Shown here: one piece after another, positions 26,560-35,800 of the stretch
Numbering within the stretch: position 1 is the first letter of the stretch
How the letters are laid out: the number at the start of each line of letters is the position of its first letter
DNA from: Bacillota bacterium
GTDB lineage: Bacteria > Bacillota > Clostridia > Oscillospirales > Ruminococcaceae
Length of the DNA: 37,918 nucleotides
Reading direction: 5' to 3'
Assembly (NCBI GenBank): GCA_023458875.1
Contig: JAEWXO010000063.1
Location: forward strand, 1 to 37,918
Notes under the pieces: model-generated
Told to the model about the DNA's origin: nothing
Seen by the model: the letters and a program-made list of their open reading frames with translations, nothing else
The model's database searches: none
Translations under genes and position numbers: made by a program

Positions 26560-26609
26560 AAAATGGTCGTAATTTGCTTGAATAAAAGCAGATCTACGGC
26601 CATTTTTTG
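26560..26609 (+). terminator. terminator upstream of the CttA-like genes
   Basis: A 12-bp outer stem (26560-26571 with 26595-26606, one G-U pair) with further pairing inside (TTTGCTT with AAGCAGA) runs into TTTTTT. It lies about 240 bp after the preceding gene and 67 bp before the next -35 box, isolating the three following genes from upstream transcription. Confidence 0.8.
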
Positions 26610-26675
26610 TATAAAATCGGAAGATTTCAATAGTATTAATACTTAATAAATTCAATTATGATTGCTATAAATTAA

Positions 26676-26704
26676 TTGACGAATTGCAAAATAAATGATA
26701 TAAT
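26676..26704 (+). promoter_or_regulatory. promoter of the one-module CttA-like gene
   Basis: TTGACG (26676-26681), 17 bp, TATAAT (26699-26704). The words AATTGACGAATTGCAAAA around the -35 match those before the two paralogous genes downstream. Confidence 0.8.
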
Positions 26705-26737
26705 AAATATAAAAATTATATCTATCAGGAGGTTAAA

Positions 26738-28990
26738 ATGAAGACTTTAAAAAAAGCAACAGCAGCTATTACGGCATTGATGCTGGCTGTATCTGTTAAT
26801 GTTTCATCAATCATTCCAGATGTAACCGTTTTCGCAGATATACCCGTTATATCAGCAGATACATCGTATAGTCAGTATACATACTATCTGAAGGTCGGTG
26901 ATATTGTATTAGAGTCCGAAGAAGAATACAATAGTCTGAAAAAGTTAAGTGATTACAAAGAGGCATATAATGGGGATATAATCAGAGATGAGCTCAAAGA
27001 TAAAGAAGGATTCAGAGTAGCAGAGATTCCGATTGATGTAAAGTATAATTCGGGATTTTTTACAACTATAATGGATTTTATTATTGATTCAGAACTTACA
27101 TTTATAGGTTTCAAGAAAAACAGTAATGGAGTAATACAGACATTTGACGATTGTTCGATATCCACAAATGGCGTTAAAGCAATATGTATGAGAAATGCTT
27201 CTACAAATACTTATCAGACAGGCACACTCTTTACACTATTGATAGCACTTCCTGAAAAATATGATGCAGATAAAAAATATGATATAAGTATAAACGAAAA
27301 GACATTTCAGCTTTCCAAAACAACACCGTCTTCAATATGGACACGTGTGCTTGAACCAGGAGGTATTTCCACAAAAAAGACACAGTCAACGGAAATTACA
27401 ACAACACAAAAACCGGAAACACCAGAATCAACTACAAAAGTGACTGTTACCGAAACAACAACAGAATTAACAACTACACAATCAACAAAGATAACATCAC
27501 AGTCAGTAACAGAGCCTGTTCAGTCAACAACAAAGGTAACAACACCGTCAGTGACGGAACCCGTTCAGTCAACAACAAAGGCAACAACACAGTCAGTGAC
27601 AGAACCCGTTCAGTCAACAACAAAGGCAACATCACAGTCAGTAACAGAACCTGTTCAGTCAACAACAGAAGAAACAGCACCATCAACAACGAATTTAACA
27701 AAGGTTACAACGACGCCACAAATAACTGACACATCAAAATCAACAACTACAGGAGCTGTTACAACAGCTACATCACAGACACAGGTATCAGAAACCACAA
27801 CAAAAGATATTGAAATAACTGTTATAACAGATATAAATGACCTTAAAAACGACAGAGTTGATAGCAACGAAAAAATAGATATAAAAGAATATCCAGTGAA
27901 AATAAAGTGTGATGATGTTTCGGTAATTGAAGGAATGGAGATATCACCTGTCTCTGTAAAGGTTAAGGATTATAATACATATTCATATTTTCATGAAGCA
28001 GTTATAGAGTTTAAAATGAATGAAAGATTTACAATATCAGATATTCGCATGAATCCGGAAATAAAAACAGACGACACTGAATATGAAATTGATGGAAATG
28101 CAGTTTATCTGTATGGTATAGATACAACAAAGCTTTCTTCAGATACTGAACTGTTCAAATTGTTAATTAATGCAGAAGAAAACACAACGGTTGCAAAATA
28201 CGATATTAAAATAAATGCCTCTGTTAAACGTGCGGTAAATTATACTGTTGAAAACGGAGTTAAAAAAGCTGTATACAAAGAACTGTCAGCCGTAAACAGC
28301 GAAGACAGCACAATAGACATAAAACAAAAATCTGTAGTAAGTAAGGATATAGTACCTGAAAGCATAATAATAACTAATCCGGATATAAAATTCTATTATT
28401 CGCATTCAGATAAAAAGATTGATTTAACAGGATTAAAAGTAACCGCGGATATAATAACAAAATATGATAACGGACAGACAATAATTAATAAAGATGTTGA
28501 TATTACAGATAAGACAGATATTTCTGATGAATCAGTGCCGTCAAAGCTTTATAATAAGAGTGCGTTTAAATATGCTGTTGAGCTTATATATACGGATACA
28601 GAAACCGCACCGGAAGGTAAGAATATCGGATCATTTGATGTTATTATAGGCCAGTTGGGTGATGTCACACTTAATCATGAAGTAGATGTAGTAGATTCTA
28701 CTGTAATTATCAGAGAGTCAGCAAAAAATATTATTAATTCATCAGTATTATCGGATGTACTTAAAGAATCAGAACAACAATCGGTTGCTGAATTGATTGA
28801 AATATTTGGAGAAGAAACAGTGCTTGGATTTATGAGATTTCTGTCTGATGCCTATCCGGATAAAGACGGAGAAATTGATGTAGTAGACTCAACATTGGTT
28901 TTAAGATTCGCAGCACGATCAAAAGTGGCTGATATGAACGGAGAGGAATTTAATGCTTCAGATGAATGGGGAAAGTTATTATTAAAATAA
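26738..28990 (+). CDS. CttA-like X-dockerin protein with one N-terminal module
   Basis: A 750-residue secreted protein. Signal region 1-32. One copy of the cluster-specific module at about 47-200 (TYYLKVGDIVLESEEEYNSL, then VAEIPIDVKYNSGFF, LTFIGFKK and GTLFTLLIALPEKY). A Thr-rich linker (215-357) contains 15-residue repeats. A cohesin-like pre-X module spans 383-529, an X-module 530-639 (KFYYSHSDKKIDLTGLKV), and a dockerin 640-750 with loop 1 GDVTLNHEVDVVD and a shortened loop 2. The plan matches R. flavefaciens CttA (binding modules, linker, X-dockerin), which binds cellulose and is displayed by ScaE. The N-terminal module is unlike any carbohydrate-binding family I can name, so the ligand is unknown. 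AGGAGG precedes the ATG. Confidence 0.75.
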   Translation: MKTLKKATAAITALMLAVSVNVSSIIPDVTVFADIPVISADTSYSQYTYYLKVGDIVLESEEEYNSLKKLSDYKEAYNGDIIRDELKDKEGFRVAEIPIDVKYNSGFFTTIMDFIIDSELTFIGFKKNSNGVIQTFDDCSISTNGVKAICMRNASTNTYQTGTLFTLLIALPEKYDADKKYDISINEKTFQLSKTTPSSIWTRVLEPGGISTKKTQSTEITTTQKPETPESTTKVTVTETTTELTTTQSTKITSQSVTEPVQSTTKVTTPSVTEPVQSTTKATTQSVTEPVQSTTKATSQSVTEPVQSTTEETAPSTTNLTKVTTTPQITDTSKSTTTGAVTTATSQTQVSETTTKDIEITVITDINDLKNDRVDSNEKIDIKEYPVKIKCDDVSVIEGMEISPVSVKVKDYNTYSYFHEAVIEFKMNERFTISDIRMNPEIKTDDTEYEIDGNAVYLYGIDTTKLSSDTELFKLLINAEENTTVAKYDIKINASVKRAVNYTVENGVKKAVYKELSAVNSEDSTIDIKQKSVVSKDIVPESIIITNPDIKFYYSHSDKKIDLTGLKVTADIITKYDNGQTIINKDVDITDKTDISDESVPSKLYNKSAFKYAVELIYTDTETAPEGKNIGSFDVIIGQLGDVTLNHEVDVVDSTVIIRESAKNIINSSVLSDVLKESEQQSVAELIEIFGEETVLGFMRFLSDAYPDKDGEIDVVDSTLVLRFAARSKVADMNGEEFNASDEWGKLLLK
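27499..27669 (+). repeat. 45-bp coding repeats in the linker
   Basis: About four copies of a 15-codon unit encoding SVTEPVQSTTKATTQ and close variants, differing by a few bases. Confidence 0.88.
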
Positions 28991-29122
28991 ATATAAATCA
29001 GCTTATATTTAATTAAATTAAGTTATAAATTAAATTAAAAATAAGATTATGAGGAACAGCTATGCTACATGGATAACTTGTTGATATCGTTGTAAAATCA
29101 TATATTTTATAATGCAGTATAA

Positions 29123-29298
29123 TGATTAAAAACAAATAAATAATTGTATGCGAAATCATATATTTGATGACAATATGCATATTTAACTTTGACAAAATAA
29201 ACAAAGTTAATACTGGCTCAAACAAGTTAATTGACAGAATGCTAAAAAATATGGTATGATAAGTTTAGCGAAAAAATATATTTATCAGGAGGTCAAAT
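29123..29298 (+). repeat. upstream block duplicated before the next paralog (copy 1)
   Basis: This 5' region matches 32712-32890. Shared words are AAAAACAAAT, CGAAATCATATA (29151, 148 bp before the ATG), the promoter GCTAAAAA segment, and TTTAT-AGGAGG. The rest of the 28991-29122 gap is AT-rich without a recognisable feature or clear terminator for the preceding gene. Confidence 0.75.
29231..29260 (+). promoter_or_regulatory. promoter of the two-module CttA-like gene
   Basis: TTGACA (29231-29236), 18 bp, TATGAT (29255-29260) preceded by TGG (extended -10). It lies 68 bp before the ATG. Confidence 0.8.
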
Positions 29299-32200
29299 AT
29301 GAAGGATTTAAAAAGAATATCTGCGGCTGTTACGGCGCTAATGTTGTTTGTATCCGGTCCACTCTCAGCAATAGATCCGCAATTAAGTATTTTTAATGCC
29401 TCAGTTATTTCAGGAGAAGTAGAAGCTACTGTACCTTTGGCAGTAGAAAATTCCGATTATGTTCTGGAAATTGCAAAAACAGTAAAACAGTATGATTCAC
29501 TAAAAAATGTTTCACAGTACAGTAACGCATATTCGGATGGTAATATATCAGGAGGAAATCTTAAGCCTGAATATATAGGCCGCGAAAATAACAAAGTAAT
29601 AGAAGTGCCTGTAAATATGCTTGTAAATGCAGGAGTTAATACAGGAACAATCAAGTTTGACTATGATTCCGAGCTTGAATTTATCGGATGTCTCAAGGAT
29701 GACAAAGGAAGCGTTGTTTCAATTGATGCAGTAATGGATTATGGAATAAAGACAAAGAAGCTTCTTATTAACAACAATCATGGTCAGAACTGCGTACAGA
29801 CCGGAGCTTTAGCAACAATGCTCTTTATGCTTCCGGATGATGTAAAAATGGATTATGAATATAAGATTAATTTCGTGGAGAATGGTTTCAATTTTGTTGC
29901 GGCTGTTCCTTTTGAAAACGTTGTAAGCGGTATTGACGGATATGCAATGGTAACATCATCATCTGATCCTGAAGAAGATCCTGATTATGTTCTTGATATA
30001 GCTGACGTAACGAAGAATTATGATTCTCTGAAAACAGTTTCACAATACGGAAATGCGTATTCAAATGATACGATAAAACCAGAATATGCAGGATATGAAA
30101 ATAACAAGGTAATAGAAGTACCTGTAAATATTCTTTTAAATGCAGGAGTAAATACTGCAACAATTAAATTTGATTTTGACCCGGATCTTAAACTATTAGG
30201 ATGTCTTACAGACGAAAAAGGTGTTATTGAATCTATTGATGCAATAATGGATCTGGGAATAAAAACAAAGAAATTACTTATTAACAACAACCACGGTAAA
30301 GATTGCGTTCAAACAGGTACATTGGCTACATTGCTTTTCATCCTGCCACAGGATGTAAAAATGGATTATAAATACAATGTATCCTTTGTTGAAAACGGAT
30401 TCAATTTTGTAGCAAGTAAACCTTTTGAGAACGTTGTAAACGGAATTGACGGATATGCAATGGTTACAAAAGATACTGACATAACAACTACAGAAGCTAC
30501 TACTACAGAAATTACTACAGGTCCTGTAACACCGCCTGTAACCACGCTGTCGGGATCAGATACAGCAGTGACAACAAAATCAACAGATTCAACGTCTGCT
30601 GTAACATCAGTGACAACAAAGCCAACAGATTCAACATCAGATGTAACATCTGTAACAACAAAACCATCGACTTCATCGTCTTCTGTAACATCAGTGACAA
30701 CAAAGTCAACGGCTCCGACATCTTCCATAACACAGGAGTCAACAAAAACAACATCAGATATAACAGTTACAACAAAAACAACATCAGGTATAACAGTTAC
30801 AACAAAAACAACATCAGATACAGAGGTATCAAATACAACACCTCCAACCTCTAATACAACGGTACCATCAGATTCATCAGTATCCAATTCAACGGTGCCA
30901 ACATCAGATACATCAGGATCCAATACAACAGTACCAACATCAGATACATCAGTATCCAATACAACGGTACCAACATCAGATTCATCAGTATCTAATACAA
31001 CAGTACCAACATCAGATTCAGTAATTCAGACATCCAAGACAACATCAGAGTCAACAACATCATCTGTTTCAGAATCGACAGGACCTGGATCAGAGTCAAC
31101 AACATCAACTGTTTCAGAATCGACAGCACCTGGATCAGAATCAACAACATCATCTGTTTCAGAATCGACAGCACCTGGATCAGAGTCTACAACATCACCT
31201 GTTTCAGAATCGACAGCACCTGGATCAGAGTCAACAACATCACCTGTTTCAGAATCGACAGCACCAGGATCAGAATCAACAACATCACCTGTTTCAGAAT
31301 CTGAGACAAGCTCAACATCAGAACCACCTGTAACACAGCCTTCTGAAACGAGTCCGACTGTAACAACAGTAAGTGAAATAGAGATTCCGATAATAACAAG
31401 CGTAAGTGACTTAAAAGATGACAGAGTAGATGAAACTGATAAAATTGATGTTGATACTCCTGTAAACATCAAGTGTGATGACGCTTCAGCAGTTGAAGGA
31501 ATGAAGCTCCCTGCTATACCTGTAAGGCTTAAAGACTTTAATACAGATTCATATTTCCATGAAGCAATTTTAGAATTTGTAATGGATGATTACTTCAGTA
31601 TATCAGATATTGAAGTAAATTCTGCAATAAAAACAGATGCGACTATATATGAAATTATAGGAAATAAAGTTTACTTATACGGAATAAATACAAAAGACTT
31701 ATCACCAGATGCAGAACTGTTCTTACTGATACTTGATGTAAAAGAAGGTACACCTGCCAAAACATATGACGTAAATATAAATGCAACAGTAAAACGTGCA
31801 GTTAATTATGTCGTTGTTGACGGAGTGACAAAAGCAGTATATAAAGAATTATCACCTGTTAATGGCGAAAGCAGTACAATAACTATAAAAGAAAAATCTA
31901 TAGTAAGTAAATCAATAGTTTCAGGAAGCGTTAAAATGACAGATCCTGATACAAAGTTCTATTATTCACATTCAGATAAACAGATAGATCTTAAGGGCTT
32001 TAAAGTAACGGTTGATATTGTAACGAAGTATGATAACGGAGAGACCGTTGTAGAAAAGGACGTGGATATTACAAGCAAGGTTTCTTTAACTGACAATGCA
32101 GTTCCTTCTAAATTATACAACAGTAAATCATTTAAATATGCAATAGATGTTGCATATACAGACGCAGAAATAGCACCTGATGGAATTATTGTTGGTTCAT

Positions 32201-32550
32201 TTAATGTATTGATAGGTCAGTTAGGTGATATTACACTTGATCATATTGTTGACGTAGTTGATTCAACTATCGTACTTAGAGAAGCGGCTAAAAACGTTAT
32301 CGGTTCGTCAATATTAAATACAGTTCTTGATGAATCAAAATTGAATTTTGAAGCTGGATTAATTGAATCAGTTGGAGGAGATACATTAGTAGAGTTCATG
32401 AAATTCCTCGGAAATACATTTGCAGACGGAGAGCTTGACGTTGTAGATTCCACATTGATTCTCAGATTCTCTGCAACATTAGCAGTAGCAGATGCTAAGG
32501 GTGAGTCAGTTGACGTTGCTGCTGAATGGGGAAAATTATTATCAAAATAA
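29299..32550 (+). CDS. CttA-like X-dockerin protein with two N-terminal modules
   Basis: A 1083-residue secreted protein. Signal peptide about 1-25 (MLFVSGPLSA). Two modules at 53-220 and 229-391, closely similar to each other: YDSLK near the start, NKVIEVPVN, IKFD strand, a GCL turn, KTKKLLINNN, CVQTG and GIDGYAMVT at the end. A very long Ser/Thr linker (393-694) has several repeat types. A pre-X cohesin-like module (719-864), X-module (865-974, KFYYSHSDKQIDLKGFKV) and dockerin (975-1083, loop 1 GDITLDHIVDVVD, loop 2 shortened) follow. C-terminal half and signal peptide show it is a paralog of the 26738 product. Expected to be displayed through the ScaE-like cohesin; what the modules bind is unknown. 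AGGAGG is 7 bases upstream. Confidence 0.78.
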   Translation: MKDLKRISAAVTALMLFVSGPLSAIDPQLSIFNASVISGEVEATVPLAVENSDYVLEIAKTVKQYDSLKNVSQYSNAYSDGNISGGNLKPEYIGRENNKVIEVPVNMLVNAGVNTGTIKFDYDSELEFIGCLKDDKGSVVSIDAVMDYGIKTKKLLINNNHGQNCVQTGALATMLFMLPDDVKMDYEYKINFVENGFNFVAAVPFENVVSGIDGYAMVTSSSDPEEDPDYVLDIADVTKNYDSLKTVSQYGNAYSNDTIKPEYAGYENNKVIEVPVNILLNAGVNTATIKFDFDPDLKLLGCLTDEKGVIESIDAIMDLGIKTKKLLINNNHGKDCVQTGTLATLLFILPQDVKMDYKYNVSFVENGFNFVASKPFENVVNGIDGYAMVTKDTDITTTEATTTEITTGPVTPPVTTLSGSDTAVTTKSTDSTSAVTSVTTKPTDSTSDVTSVTTKPSTSSSSVTSVTTKSTAPTSSITQESTKTTSDITVTTKTTSGITVTTKTTSDTEVSNTTPPTSNTTVPSDSSVSNSTVPTSDTSGSNTTVPTSDTSVSNTTVPTSDSSVSNTTVPTSDSVIQTSKTTSESTTSSVSESTGPGSESTTSTVSESTAPGSESTTSSVSESTAPGSESTTSPVSESTAPGSESTTSPVSESTAPGSESTTSPVSESETSSTSEPPVTQPSETSPTVTTVSEIEIPIITSVSDLKDDRVDETDKIDVDTPVNIKCDDASAVEGMKLPAIPVRLKDFNTDSYFHEAILEFVMDDYFSISDIEVNSAIKTDATIYEIIGNKVYLYGINTKDLSPDAELFLLILDVKEGTPAKTYDVNINATVKRAVNYVVVDGVTKAVYKELSPVNGESSTITIKEKSIVSKSIVSGSVKMTDPDTKFYYSHSDKQIDLKGFKVTVDIVTKYDNGETVVEKDVDITSKVSLTDNAVPSKLYNSKSFKYAIDVAYTDAEIAPDGIIVGSFNVLIGQLGDITLDHIVDVVDSTIVLREAAKNVIGSSILNTVLDESKLNFEAGLIESVGGDTLVEFMKFLGNTFADGELDVVDSTLILRFSATLAVADAKGESVDVAAEWGKLLSK
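30571..31310 (+). repeat. three families of coding repeats in the Ser/Thr linker
   Basis: In order: TTKPTDSTSDVTSV-type units (30571-30740), TTKTTSGITV units (about 30755-30820), 12-residue SNTTVPTSDTSV units (30860-31020, 36 bp) and 15-residue SESTAPGSESTTSPV units (31035-31300, 45 bp). Within each family copies are nearly identical in DNA. Confidence 0.88.
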
Positions 32551-32574
32551 AAAATAGGTTATATTTTTAATCAA

Positions 32575-32626
32575 AAAAGAACACTGTACTTTAAGTAATA
32601 TTAAGGTGCAGTGTTCTTTTTGTTTT
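32575..32626 (+). terminator. terminator of the two-module gene
   Basis: A stem of about 17 bp (32577-32593 with 32601-32617, two G-U pairs) runs into TTTTTGTTTT. It begins about 25 bp after the stop codon. Confidence 0.88.
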
Positions 32627-32711
32627 AGAAAATATATCATTATACTTTTTGCATAAAATAAAATATAAATTTATATCACAAATCACTAATCATCTAAATA
32701 TTATATTTAAA

Positions 32712-32890
32712 ATAATCATAAAAAAACAAATCGTTATATACGAAATCATATAAATGATAATATAATAAGTTACAAATTATATTATTTTGAACAAAGTCTT
32801 AAATAATGATGTAGTAATAATTGACGAAACGCTAAAAAGTGTGGTATTATTAATTCATATGAAAAATTTATATTTATTAGGAGGAGTATA
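32712..32890 (+). repeat. upstream block duplicated before this paralog (copy 2)
   Basis: Counterpart of 29123-29298, with CGAAATCATATA at 32741 (150 bp before the ATG versus 148 in copy 1) and the same promoter surroundings, showing that duplication of the gene included its regulatory region. Confidence 0.75.
32821..32850 (+). promoter_or_regulatory. promoter of the eight-module gene
   Basis: TTGACG (32821-32826), 18 bp, TATTAT (32845-32850) preceded by TGG. It lies 70 bp before the ATG. The segment ACGCTAAAAAGTGTGGTAT is nearly the same as before the 29299 gene. Confidence 0.8.
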
Positions 32891-35800
32891 ATGGAAAGTT
32901 TTGGAAGAATAGCTTCTGCAGCTATTTCACTTATGCTGTTTGTATCCGGGCCGGTTTCTGCTTTAAACCCGGAGACACAAGTATTAAATGTAGTTAAGAC
33001 TTCAGCAGAAACAATCAGCAGTACATATCGTCTTAAAATAAGCGATATTGTATTTGAATCGGGAGAAGAATTCAACAGTCTTAAAAAGGTAAGCGATTAT
33101 AAGGAGGCGTATGATAACGGGGCATTATCATCAGCGCTAGCCGGAAAGTCCGAATTAAAAGTAGTTGAATTGCCTGTCAGTATTTCATCTCAGGCAGGAT
33201 TTAATGAAGCATCAATGGATTTTTTGCTTGACCGGGAATTAACATTTGTAGGTTATAAAAGCAATGAAAATGGTGCTACTACGACATTGAACAATTGTTC
33301 GGTAATTTCAGACGGAACACATGTGAACATTAAAGGGAATAATAATACTTGTGTGACAGAAAACGGAACGTTGTCGACTCTTTTAGTAGCACTTCCTGAT
33401 AATTATACAGCGGATAAAAGTTATGAAGTCGGTATAAATGAAGAAACAATTCAGGTTTCAGCTTCCGGAATACCTGCAGAGGAATCGGTATATAAAATAG
33501 AGTCCGGAAATATTACAGTCAGGTCTGCATATATTCTTGAAATTCAAAAAACAGTTAAGTATTTTGACAGCCTGAAAAATGCATCAGAGTACAGCAATAT
33601 ATATACTGACATTGACATGTCAAAAATAAAAACTGAATATGAGGAATATAAAAACAACAAAGTAATAGAGGTTCCTGTAAATATGCTTGTAAACGCAGGA
33701 ATAAATACAGGTTCTATAAAGATTAAATGCGACAACGAACTTACATTTATTGGATGCAAGACGGATGAAAACGGTAAAATAATAACATTGGATACAATTC
33801 TGGAGTGTGGAGTAAACACAAAAAAGCTCCTTATAAACAATGATATGGGAACAGAGTGCACAAATACAGGAAAGCTTGCAACTCTGTTGTTTATATTGCC
33901 TGACAATGTAAAATTTGATTATAAGTACAGTATAAGCTTTAAAAAAGATGGATTTAACTTTGTTGCAAATCAGACATTAGTAAGCGGAATAGACGGATAT
34001 GCAATGGTAAAATCATCAAAACCTGAAGAACCAACAACATCTGCAACAGATAATACACAGAATGATAAAAATCCTGACTATGTTCTTCAGATAGAAAAAA
34101 CAATAAAAAATTACAATTCTCTTAAGAATGTCACAGAGTATGCAAACGCATATAATAATCAGCTACCAGGAAATGATATAAAACCTGAATATGAGGAATA
34201 TAAAAATAACAAAGTAATAGAGGTTCCTTTAAATATGCTTTTAAATTCCGGAATAAATACAGGAACTATAAAGCTTGAGTGCGATGAAGAGCTTATATTT
34301 ATAGGATGTCTTGCTGATCAAAACGGAAAAATAACAACGCTTGACACAACACTTGAATGTGGTGTAAATACAAAGAAGCTCCTTATTAATAATGATATGG
34401 GTACAATGTGTACAAAAACAGGCAGACTTGCAACCTTATTGTTTATATTACCTGAAGATGCTGAGATGAATCATGAGTACAGCATAAATTTTAAAAAAGA
34501 CGGGTTTAATTTTGTTGCCGCCAAAAATAAAGTAAACGGAATAGACGGTTATGCAATGGTTACATTGTCAGACATTCCGTCAACATCTGAGCCTGAAATA
34601 ACCACAGCGGAGTCTGCTGTAACAACACCGGAGCTTACAACTCAGAGCACGGTAAAAACCAGCACACAGACAGACACAGATGCTGACTTTTGTCTTGAGA
34701 TAGAAAAAACAGAGAAAATCTATAATTCACTTAAAAGTGTATCACAGTATAAAAACGCATATGTAGATAGTTATATAACCGGCGGAAATATGAAGGAGCA
34801 GTATATTCCGTATCAGGACAATAAGGTAATAGAAGTTCCTTTAAATATGCTTGTAAATGCAGGAGTAAGTACAGGAATAATCAGCTTTGACTGTGATCCG
34901 GAACTTAAATTTATGGGATGCCTTACGAACCAGGATGGAGCAATAATTACAATTGATACAGCAATAACCTGCGGAATAAATGCTCAGAAGATTCTTTTTA
35001 ACAGTGATCAGGGAAAAAACTGTGTAAAAACAGGAACGCTTGCAACCTTGCTGTTTATACTTCCGGAAAACATAAAAACGGGTTATAAATACAATATAAG
35101 CTTTAGTGAAAACGGCTTTGATTTTGTTGTTGAAAATAAAAAAATACAGGGTATCAATGGCTATGCAATGGTTATTGACGAAAGCAATATAACAACATCA
35201 GAAATAAAAGAGACACAAATAACAGAGGGAACACAGGAGACACAGGAGACGCAAATAACATCAGAAACAAATGCAACACAAATAACACAGGAAACGCAGA
35301 TAACTTCAGAAGCACAGGCAACAACAGAAAATACAGAAGAAGGCAACAATGCAGATTTTGTTCTTGAAATAGAAAAGACAATAAAAAATTATAGTTCTCT
35401 TAAGTACGCATCACAGTACACGAACATATATAACGGAGATATATCAGAGGGAAATATAAAGACTGAATATGAGCAATATATAAATAGCAAGGTAATAGAG
35501 GTTCCTCTGAATATGCTTGTAAATTCAGGAATAAGTACAGGAATAATCAGCTTTGACTGTAATCCAGAGCTTAAATTCATGGGATGCCTTACAGGTCAGG
35601 ACGGAGCTATAATTACTCTTGATACGTCAATAACCTGCGGAATAAATGCTAAGAAGATTCTTTTCAACAGCGATCAGGGAATAAACTGTGTAAAAACAGG
35701 AACACTTGCAACTTTACTTTTTATACTTCCTGAAAACGTAAAAGCGGATTATGAATACAGTATAAGCTTTAGTGAGAAGGGATTTGATTTTGTTACTGAA

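Noticed and set aside
30366..31472. Long minus-strand reading frames rich in Val/Asp/Ser or Leu opposite the Ser/Thr linkers (also at 22242-22636, 27474-27867, 37630-37875)
   Set aside because: They are mirror images of the ACA/TCA repeat codons of the plus-strand linkers. They have no start signals and interrupt well-supported genes.
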